A stretch of DNA of 64,000 nt from Nitrospira tepida (lineage in GTDB: Bacteria > Nitrospirota > Nitrospiria > Nitrospirales > Nitrospiraceae), in assembly GCF_947241125.1 (NCBI RefSeq), contig NZ_OX365700.1:682001-746000 (forward strand). The letters are read 5' to 3'. Shown here in pieces: positions 35,150-41,653 of the stretch (position 1 is the stretch's first letter; each line of letters begins with the position of its first letter). Below the pieces are notes generated by a model. It had not been told where the DNA came from and did not search any database. It saw only the letters and a list, made by a program, of their open reading frames with translations. Made by a program: the position numbers and the translations under genes.

Positions 35150-35199
35150 GTTGGAGCAGCGGTGACAAGACAAAGCCCGGAGGAAAGGAGTTGGACGAT

Positions 35200-35871
35200 A
35201 TGATTGCCACGACACATTGTTTCCGATGCGGAGGTCTCTTGGTTCCGGACTATAGCGGCGAAGGGTATGCCCGTCTCACGATCCTGAAATGCGTCAATTG
35301 CGGGCGAACGCCGCCGGGCGGCGCGAGCGAACCCTCAAAGGCGGCTGTTTCCCGATGGGCCAATTCAAGGCAGGCGAGGCAGATTCCACGGCATCAGTCG
35401 CGGATCGGCCGCCCCGCCCCGCCGTTTCGGCTTATGGCGGTGATGAACGGGGAGCCGATGTACCTGCACTCGACTCGGTATCGCCGGCGATGGGTGGTCC
35501 TGTGCTTTCCCGGACGGCTGGGCCTGATGGAGCGGATGGTGCTCGACCGCCAGGAACATCTGTTCGCGCGGGCCGACACGGCGTTGCTCGTGGTCGCGCC
35601 CGACGATCTGGTTGCCGACGACCCCTGGGCAAGGACCTCCGGGCCGCTTTCGGTCCCGTTGTTGATCGATCCGATGAAGCGATTGGCCCGCCTGTACGGC
35701 GTCAAGCACGATGTGGTGGCAGGCCGATGCCACACCTTCGCCATCGATCCCGACAACCACGTCAGGTTCCACCATGCGCATCCCCTGACGGTCAGGAGCA
35801 TGGAGGCGCTGCGACGGCGCCTCAGCCCGCGGGACGTGGGAACGGCCCGCCGTATCGTGATGAGCCGGTGA
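35200..35871 (+). CDS. Zinc-ribbon protein with a peroxiredoxin-like domain lacking the catalytic cysteine
   Basis: 223 residues. Residues about 1-40 hold two CxxC knuckles (CFRCGG and LKCVNCGR), a probable zinc ribbon. Residues about 65-200 resemble an AhpC/TSA thioredoxin fold (IGRPAPPFRL, RWVVLCFPGRLGL, PLLIDPMKRLARLYGV, HTFAIDPDNHVRF). After the FP motif a peroxiredoxin would have T-x-x-C; here those positions are glycine and glutamate, so peroxidase activity is unlikely. One cysteine lies just before FP instead. The start at 35200 follows aggaaaggag. Position between an iron-type operator and an ECF sigma gene suggests a sensing or redox role, but this is inference. Confidence 0.7.
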   Translation: MIATTHCFRCGGLLVPDYSGEGYARLTILKCVNCGRTPPGGASEPSKAAVSRWANSRQARQIPRHQSRIGRPAPPFRLMAVMNGEPMYLHSTRYRRRWVVLCFPGRLGLMERMVLDRQEHLFARADTALLVVAPDDLVADDPWARTSGPLSVPLLIDPMKRLARLYGVKHDVVAGRCHTFAIDPDNHVRFHHAHPLTVRSMEALRRRLSPRDVGTARRIVMSR

Positions 35872-35933
35872 GTGACAGGAAGGTCTGGTGATCATCCGAC
35901 GAGAGCGGCCGATCAAGGGATGAGCGAGCGTTC

Positions 35934-36449
35934 ATGAGCCTGACGTCCCAGGACATCGAGCGGCTGTTTCACGAGTGCCGGCAACAGTTGATCCGGTCGC
36001 TCTATCGCATCGTCCGCTGCGAAGATGCGGCCGCGGACCTGGCGCAGGAGACCTATTTGCGCCTGGTCAGCCTGGCCCCGACCACCTCCGTGGCCTATCC
36101 GCGCGCCCTGCTGTTTCGGACCGCCGCCAATTTGGCGATCGATTACCTGCGCCAAGGCCAGGCCAGGCGGCGGACGGGCGAGGCGCTCGAAGCGGCGGCG
36201 GACGTCCCCTCGGCGGCGCCCCCCGCCGATCGCGCTCTGTTCGACAAGCAGCGGCTCAGAATCTTCCTGGATGCCATCGACAGCCTGCCGCCTCGCAGCC
36301 GGGAAGCTTTTCTTTTGCATCGGGTCCACGACTGTTCCTACCGGGCCATCGCCGCCAAACTGGGCGTGTCCGAAAGCGCCGTGGAGAAATTGATCATGCG
36401 GGCGCTGCTCCATTGCCGGCGGGCGTTGCAACAACGCCAGGCGGAGTGA
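35934..36449 (+). CDS. FecI-family ECF sigma factor (unit 5)
   Basis: 171-residue ECF sigma factor. Region 2 has AAADLAQETYLRL and region 4 has SYRAIAAKLGVSESAVEKL. It resembles the factor at 4948 over the whole length (both have RSLY-IVRCE and AYPRALL-RTA-NLAID), and the two share the operator-terminator type of leader. Here, however, the zinc-ribbon gene lies between leader and sigma gene. The FecR-type gene begins one base after the stop. Confidence 0.95.
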   Translation: MSLTSQDIERLFHECRQQLIRSLYRIVRCEDAAADLAQETYLRLVSLAPTTSVAYPRALLFRTAANLAIDYLRQGQARRRTGEALEAAADVPSAAPPADRALFDKQRLRIFLDAIDSLPPRSREAFLLHRVHDCSYRAIAAKLGVSESAVEKLIMRALLHCRRALQQRQAE

Positions 36450-36450
36450 C

Positions 36451-37530
36451 ATGAGGGACTGGCACCCTCATCCGTCAGAGCCTATACTCGCCCCATCCCG
36501 GAATCTGTCCGGCAGTCCCAGTGGGTGCCCCGCGATCATGCCGACCTCCGACGAACGGCCGCCATTCGATCCGCCGCTCGGCGAGGAGCCGACCCCATCC
36601 GATGAGGCGCTCGCTTGGTTCACACGCCTGAGGTCCGGCCGCCTCTCGCCGGAGGAGCGGCGAGAATTCGACCGGTGGCGGCAGAACAGTCCGGGCCATG
36701 CGCGGGCCTTCGACGAGGTCTGCGAGCTGTGGGACGATCCGGCGCTCAAGGCCGCGGCCTTGGTGGCGGACGAGCGCTCGCCTTTCCTTGGTTCAACGGC
36801 CCCACCGCGACGACGCCGGCTCACGCGGATGCTGCAAGCGGCCGCGGTGGCCGCGCTTGTGATTGGCCTCGGCCTGCAACTGGACCTTCCGACTCGCCTG
36901 ACCGCCGACCAGCAGACCGCCGCCGGCGAGCGGCGCACGATTCAACTCCCCGACCGCTCCACGGTGACGCTGAACACCGACAGCGCCTTGGCCGTGCAAT
37001 TCAACGCGGCCACCCGGCGCGTGCGCCTGTTGAAGGGCGAAGCGTGGTTTCAGGTGCAACCGGAGGAAGGGCGGGCGTTCATCGTGGAAAGCGGGCGGCT
37101 CCTGACCCGCGCCGTGGGAACCGAATTTCTTGTTCGGGAAGAACGGCAAGGGGTCCGGGTCACCGTCGTCGAGGGTATGGTGGAGTTGGCGCCGAACGGA
37201 CCGGCTTGGGCGCCGCTTCGCGTGGAGGCAGGCCGGCAGGTCTCCGTCGATGCGGGCGGTCCCGGGCCAGTGCGCGAGGCGGATCTCTCGACTGCCACGG
37301 CCTGGCTCAAGGGCCGCCTCGTGGTCGATAACGTCCGTCTGGGGGATCTGGTCGGGGAACTGCGCCGGTACCATGCGGGCGCCATTCTCGTCGTGAATCC
37401 TTCCATCGCCGACATCAAAGTCAGCGGCAGTTACACGCTCGCCGATCCCGCCGGCGTGCTCACGACGTTGACGCAGACGCTGCCGGTTCGAATGGCCCGC
37501 CTCACGAATCGCCTCGTCATCCTCTTCTAA
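36451..37530 (+). CDS. FecR-type anti-sigma/signal transducer (unit 5)
   Basis: 359 residues from the ATG at 36451, which has aggcggag upstream. An in-frame ATG at 36538 would remove a proline/serine-rich stretch and is possible. The DUF4880 region is SDEALAWFTRLRSGRLSPEE. A membrane helix follows near residue 130 (LQAAAVAALVIGLGLQL). The FecR domain contains IQLPDRSTVTLNTDSALA and VESGRLLTRAVGTEFLV. The end shows WLKGRLVVDNVRLGDLVGEL and IKVSGSYTLADPAGVL. It is expected to control the adjacent sigma factor in response to the receptor at 37639. Confidence 0.92.
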   Translation: MRDWHPHPSEPILAPSRNLSGSPSGCPAIMPTSDERPPFDPPLGEEPTPSDEALAWFTRLRSGRLSPEERREFDRWRQNSPGHARAFDEVCELWDDPALKAAALVADERSPFLGSTAPPRRRRLTRMLQAAAVAALVIGLGLQLDLPTRLTADQQTAAGERRTIQLPDRSTVTLNTDSALAVQFNAATRRVRLLKGEAWFQVQPEEGRAFIVESGRLLTRAVGTEFLVREERQGVRVTVVEGMVELAPNGPAWAPLRVEAGRQVSVDAGGPGPVREADLSTATAWLKGRLVVDNVRLGDLVGELRRYHAGAILVVNPSIADIKVSGSYTLADPAGVLTTLTQTLPVRMARLTNRLVILF

Positions 37531-37638
37531 CCCTGGATTCAGAAATTTTTTCATCCGCACGTGAGGGACGGTTGTTTCCTTCCGTCAAGGAGGAGTCGCG
37601 GCGATGGGTCGTCGCGCTGCAACCGGAAGGGAGAAGCC

Positions 37639-40152
37639 ATGTCGAGACGGGGATGGAGCTGCAGGTCGGGGTACGGGTGGTGGCCATGGACGGCGCCGGC
37701 GGCCATGGCGCTGGCGCTGACGATCGGTCAATCGGCGGCTGCGGCGCAGCCTGCCGCCTCCGGCCAGGGCGAGCGGGCGCCGGTTACCTTCGACATCGCT
37801 GCCCAACCGCTTACGTCCGCCTTGCATGCCTTTGCGGAGACGACCGGGCTCCAGGTCAGCTATCCGGCGGAGCTGGCGGCCGGCGTCAGCTCACCGGGCG
37901 TCGCCGGCCGCTATGAGCCGGAGGCGGCGTTACGAGCGCTCCTGGCTGGCACGGGATTGACCTATCGGTTTACCGATGCCCACACGGTCACGCTCGTGGA
38001 GGGCCAATCCGGGTCGATGATGACCCCGGCGCCGGCGACTCCGCGGGAAGGGTTGGCGGTACCCGAACCCCCGCGTGGCGGGGCCGGTTCGCCCAGGTTC
38101 AAGGCGATCAAGGTGCCGGAAATCGTCGTCCGCGAGAGCAAGGAAGTCGGCTACAAGACGGATGAGGAAGTCTCCTCGCCGACGAGACTCCCGGGGCCGG
38201 TCCGCGATCTGCCCCAGTCTGTCGAAGTGATCACGCGCAAGCTCATGGACGATCAGAAGGCGGTTCGCATCCAGGACGTCATCCGCAACGTCAGCGGCAC
38301 CTTCATCAGCTCGACCGGAGGAGGGCGGCAGGAGTTCATCAATATCCGGGGGATCACGAGTTTCGCGGATCTGAACATCTTCAAGAACGGATTTCGGGAT
38401 GACAGCGGGTTTGCGAACCGGGTGTTCAGAGAAACCGCCAATCTTCAGCGGATTGAGGTCTTGAAAGGACCGGCTTCCTTTCTCTATGGCCGGGCCGCGC
38501 CAGGCGGGATCATGAACCTGATCACCAAGAAGCCGCTAGAGGAGCCGTACTATTCGGCGGACCTCATTTTCGGCAGCTACAATCTCTATCGCCCTTCGAT
38601 CGATGTCTCCGGTCCGCTCAACGCCAGCAAGTCGTTGCTGTATCGATTCAACGGTCTGTACGAGAGCGGCGGCAGCTTCCGCGACGGAGTAAAACACGAC
38701 CGCGTCTTTGCCGCGCCGAGTTTCAGTTGGACCCTGGGATCGCGGACTCGCCTCCTGTTCGACATGGAATATCTCTACGACGATCGCGTGATCGATCGCG
38801 GTCTTCCGGCCATCGGCCGTGGGGTTGCCCCGGTGCCGATCTCGACCTTTCTCGGCGATCCCAACCGCCGGACCGAGTTTCACCAGGGGAAAGCCTTTCT
38901 GGTCCTGCTCCATGAACTCTCGAACAACTGGACCTGGCGGACGGGCTTTCGCACCGCGATCGCCAGCGAAGCATATGATTCGATCGAGCAGACCGGAAAC
39001 GCGACGGCGACCGGCAACATCGGATTAGTGCGGTTCGAGCAACCGACGACGGCGCAGAGTCATTACTTGCAAAACGAAGTCGTCGGGGTCTTCTCGACCG
39101 GGTGGTTGGGCCATCGCCTGCTGGCGGGTGTCGAAATCGGACGCGAGCGCCTGGATCAGACCATCGTTCGAACCGGCTTCGGCACCACCAACGTGTTCAA
39201 CCCGACCCGGGTCTTTACGCCGACGACGGCGGCCGCCAACATCTTCGATGGGTACGGCGTGGCGAATTTCATCGCCCCATACCTCGTGGATCAAGTCGCG
39301 CTGCTCGACAATCTAAAGCTCTTTCTGGGAGGCCGGTTCGACATCTTCAAGCAGGAGGACGTTCAAGGAGGGGTCTCGACCGCGAGCGTCTCGGAGAACT
39401 TTTTCAGTCCGATGCTGGGAGTCAACTATCAACCGGTGAAACCCGTGTCGCTCTACGCGAACTTCAGCCGCTCGTTCGCGCCGCAGTTGGGCGCCATTAC
39501 GCAAGACAATCAGGTCATCCGTCCGGCGACAGGGACGCAATATGAAGCCGGAGTGAAAACCGAGCTGTTTGACGGTCGTCTGTTCACCAATCTGGCGGTC
39601 TTTCAGATCACGCAGCGCAATCTGGCGACGTTCGATCCGACCGATCCAACCTTTCGGTTCTCGCTGCCGACCGGCGAACGCCGCAGCCAGGGTGTTGAGT
39701 TGGACGTGGCCGGCCGGGTGATGCCGGGCTTGGACGTGATCGCCACCTATGCCTACATTGATGCAGAGAATAGGTCCGACGATTCGGTTCTGGGCATCGC
39801 ATCAGGGAATACGTTGGCCAATGCGCCGCTTCACAGCGGGAGCCTCTGGGGCACCTATACGATTCAAAGCGGTCCCCTCCGCAACTTCGGCGCCGGCGTC
39901 GGCTTCTATGCCGCCGCCAAGCGCCTGGGAGACTTACAAAACACGTATGAGATGCCGGGTTACGTTCGCTTGGATGCGGCGCTGTACTACCGGAAACTCG
40001 AGGTGTTCAAACGCACGAACCTCACCGCCGCCCTCAATTTCCGGAATCTGTTGGATCACGAGTATTTCGAAGGAAGCCGCGAGAACCGCCGCGAAGTGTA
40101 TCCGGGTGTGCCCTTCACCGTGCTCGGGTCGATCAGGCTGGAGTTTTATTAG
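37639..40152 (+). CDS. STN-domain TonB-dependent siderophore receptor (unit 5)
   Basis: 837-residue receptor. Long N-region signal peptide with the core APAAMALALTIGQSAAAAQ. STN domain about 50-110 (FDIAAQPLTSALHAFAET, ending YRFTDAHTVTLVE). The linker motif is KVPEIVVRESKE, a variant of the KLPEVLVKD seen elsewhere. Plug from about 185 (LPQSVEVITRKLMDDQ, INIRGITSFAD, VLKGPASFLYGRAAPGG). Barrel ends SIRLEFY. It is most similar by eye to the unit 1 receptor at 6634, in keeping with the similarity of their sigma factors. The ATG at 37639 follows ggaaggga. The T-rich box AGAAATTTTTTCATCC lies at 37541-37556. Confidence 0.95.
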   Translation: MSRRGWSCRSGYGWWPWTAPAAMALALTIGQSAAAAQPAASGQGERAPVTFDIAAQPLTSALHAFAETTGLQVSYPAELAAGVSSPGVAGRYEPEAALRALLAGTGLTYRFTDAHTVTLVEGQSGSMMTPAPATPREGLAVPEPPRGGAGSPRFKAIKVPEIVVRESKEVGYKTDEEVSSPTRLPGPVRDLPQSVEVITRKLMDDQKAVRIQDVIRNVSGTFISSTGGGRQEFINIRGITSFADLNIFKNGFRDDSGFANRVFRETANLQRIEVLKGPASFLYGRAAPGGIMNLITKKPLEEPYYSADLIFGSYNLYRPSIDVSGPLNASKSLLYRFNGLYESGGSFRDGVKHDRVFAAPSFSWTLGSRTRLLFDMEYLYDDRVIDRGLPAIGRGVAPVPISTFLGDPNRRTEFHQGKAFLVLLHELSNNWTWRTGFRTAIASEAYDSIEQTGNATATGNIGLVRFEQPTTAQSHYLQNEVVGVFSTGWLGHRLLAGVEIGRERLDQTIVRTGFGTTNVFNPTRVFTPTTAAANIFDGYGVANFIAPYLVDQVALLDNLKLFLGGRFDIFKQEDVQGGVSTASVSENFFSPMLGVNYQPVKPVSLYANFSRSFAPQLGAITQDNQVIRPATGTQYEAGVKTELFDGRLFTNLAVFQITQRNLATFDPTDPTFRFSLPTGERRSQGVELDVAGRVMPGLDVIATYAYIDAENRSDDSVLGIASGNTLANAPLHSGSLWGTYTIQSGPLRNFGAGVGFYAAAKRLGDLQNTYEMPGYVRLDAALYYRKLEVFKRTNLTAALNFRNLLDHEYFEGSRENRREVYPGVPFTVLGSIRLEFY

Positions 40153-40400
40153 AAGCGGTCGACGGCTAAGCGGTCACCCGCCAGCTTGGGAAGGAATGGG
40201 GGGCGTCCTTACAACGCGGCAAGAGAACTGAAGAGGCTATTGAGACCGCACTCAAGCTCTTGGAAACCCTCCCGGAACCGATGCAAGCACATCTGGCTAG
40301 TTTCTGGGAGGGTCTTCAGTTGTGCTTCGCAATCGCTTGCCCATTTTAGGAGAGTAGTGCTACGTTACGACTCAAATTGGGCTCTCTATAAGGAGACGGG
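40153..40400 (+). other. Gap with a possible antitoxin-like relic
   Basis: From 40203 to 40349 one frame reads EEAIETALKLLETLPEPMQ and AHLASFWEGLQL before a TAG stop. This resembles short cytosolic proteins found beside toxin genes, but no start codon is visible in frame. It may be the tail of a lost toxin-antitoxin gene. The promoter of the Phd antitoxin gene must lie in the last part. Confidence 0.3.
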
Positions 40401-40676
40401 ATGAGCTTGAAAGAAACGATCAAGCCGATCAGTTACGTTAAAACCCACACTGCGGAATTGGTCCACCAGATCAATCACACCCGTCAGGCCGCCATTGTGA
40501 CACAGAACGGGGAGCCACGAGCTGTTGTGCAAGACATCGAGACCTTTGAGCAGACACGACGGGCACTGTTGCTCTTGAAATTAGCCGCTCAAGGAGAGGC
40601 CGAAATTCGCGGCGGGCGCGCGGTGGATCAGGCGAGCGCCCTCGCCACAATCGAGGCGCGCCTCCGACGTGCCTAA
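40401..40676 (+). CDS. Phd/YefM-family antitoxin
   Basis: 91 residues. The N-terminal Phd/YefM fold (KPISYVKTHTAELVHQI, AIVTQNGEPRAVVQDIETFE) would bind operator DNA, and the C-terminal part would bind toxin. The last codon and stop (GCC TAA) coincide with the CTAA that is repeated on the far side of the MITE-like insertion. The cognate toxin reading frame, beyond the insertion, is broken. The antitoxin is therefore probably an orphan. Confidence 0.88.
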   Translation: MSLKETIKPISYVKTHTAELVHQINHTRQAAIVTQNGEPRAVVQDIETFEQTRRALLLLKLAAQGEAEIRGGRAVDQASALATIEARLRRA

Positions 40677-40854
40677 CCCGCATTATTCACGAAGGCTTCT
40701 ACTGCAATCGCGGATACGCTGCTGCGACGGGTGTGCTCGCCACTCAGTCGGTCAACATACTGTTGCAAGTATGCCTCCCTCTTTCGCGGCTGCGCTTGCC
40801 CGTCTCACGACGCGTCTGCGCGGTTTCGTCACGAAGCATCGTGAATAATGCGGG
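40677..40854 (+). mobile_element. MITE-like element, copy 1, inside a toxin-antitoxin operon
   Basis: 178 bases with near-perfect terminal inverted repeats CCCGCATTATTCACGA and TCGTGAATAATGCGGG. It is flanked by the direct repeat CTAA at 40673-40676 and 40855-40858, a probable 4-base target duplication. It contains no transposase gene. A homologous copy lies inverted at 48729-49000; shared internal blocks include GGCTTCTACTGCA, CTCGCCACTC and CAAGTATGCCT. Removing the element and one CTAA joins the antitoxin end to GTGCCTAAGCG, which would be an overlapping start for the toxin gene. Confidence 0.8.
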
Positions 40855-41182
40855 CTAAGCGATACCGCGTTCGATGGTCACCGGTGGCCATCGAAGATGC
40901 CGTCGCCATTCTAGAGTATCTCCCACAACAGACCCCTGACACTGCTGACCGACTCTTTCAGAAACTACAACGTCGCGCCTAAAGCCTGGAGCGTTTTCCC
41001 GAGCGCGGAAGAATCGTTCCTGAATTGCACCAGATCGGCATAGACTTTCTCCGCGAACTGGTCATCTCACCTTATCGTCTTCTTTATCGCATCGATCACC
41101 GGGCCGTTCACGTATTGGCAGTCTTTGACGGACGCCGTAACTTGGAAGATCTCGTTCTCGAACGCGCTCTTCGTGCTCTCTA
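40848..41182 (+). pseudogene. ParE/RelE-type toxin gene, interrupted by a stop codon
   Basis: Reads MRAKRYRVRWSPVAIEDAV, then LEYLPQQTPDTADRLFQK, then a TAA stop at 40980-40982. The same frame continues SLERFPERGRIVPELH, FLRELVISPYRLLYRIDH and VHVLAVFDGRRNLEDL to a TAA at 41180. That is the full length and pattern of a ParE-family toxin (about 110 codons). The stop lies in the middle of the expected helix. The ATG used here belongs to the right end of the MITE; the original start was probably a GTG overlapping the antitoxin end. Because the reading frame is otherwise clean, the nonsense change looks recent. Confidence 0.75.
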
Positions 41183-41198
41183 ACCGACTCACTGACTG

Positions 41199-41245
41199 GG
41201 CGCCCCGCTGACGTTCCTCGGCTCGATCAGGCTGGGTTCGAGTAA
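41199..41245 (+). pseudogene. Relic of a TonB receptor 3' end
   Basis: Reads GAPLTFLGSIRLGSSN, matching the receptor tail GAPLTFLGSIKLEFY until a small frameshift near the end; GAG TAA occurs one frame over. It stands 17 bases after the ParE-like pseudogene. Together with the relic at 20523 it shows receptor tails left beside both toxin-antitoxin loci. The region 41246-41408 shows nothing else I can name. Confidence 0.65.
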
Positions 41246-41408
41246 CCGAAGCAAGGGGTACGCCGCGAAGTTCCATGACGCCGCCGAGCTGCGATTCCGA
41301 CCTCGGGGAATCCGTGCATGTCAGCGTGGGATGCCTACCGCAGGCGGCCCAGTTCAGTATCCGGCGATCATTTCCGTGTCTTCGCCGCGCCGAAGTGCTG
41401 CGGAGGTC

Positions 41409-41450
41409 TTGACAAGGGCTGGTCATAAATGATAACGAGAATACATATCA
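41409..41450 (+). promoter_or_regulatory. Fur box overlapping a sigma-70 promoter before the chelatase-like gene
   Basis: -35 TTGACA at 41409-41414 and -10 GATAAC at 41431-41436, spaced 16 bases. The 21-base sequence TGATAACGAGAATACATATCA (41430-41450) matches 14 of 19 positions of the classic Fur consensus GATAATGATAATCATTATC and covers the -10. This is the most conventional Fur site in the window. It predicts expression when iron is low. Confidence 0.65.
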
Positions 41451-41537
41451 ACTACAGGCAACGAAGGGGCAGGCAATGAACGCGAGCCGCTTTTAAGCAT
41501 CGTCTCTCCGTATCGAGGCCAGCGATCATGAAGGTCG

Positions 41538-41582
41538 GAGCCCAGGGCGTAAGACGCGCCGTGGGCTTTTTTGTTTGCGTGC
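41538..41582 (+). terminator. Intrinsic terminator in the leader of the chelatase-like gene
   Basis: AGCCCA (41539-41544) pairs with TGGGCT (41572-41577), with GCGT/ACGC pairs inside, followed by a run of T. It lies between the Fur-controlled promoter and the ATG at 41654. The preceding CGGAGCCC is shared with the leaders at 4892 and 35116. It may act as attenuator or end a short RNA of about 130-150 bases. Confidence 0.65.
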
Positions 41583-41653
41583 CGCAGGGACAACGTGATC
41601 GATCTGTGAGGCAAGAGGCGCTCGCCCGCCCTTGTTCCTGGAGGACAAGAGCC

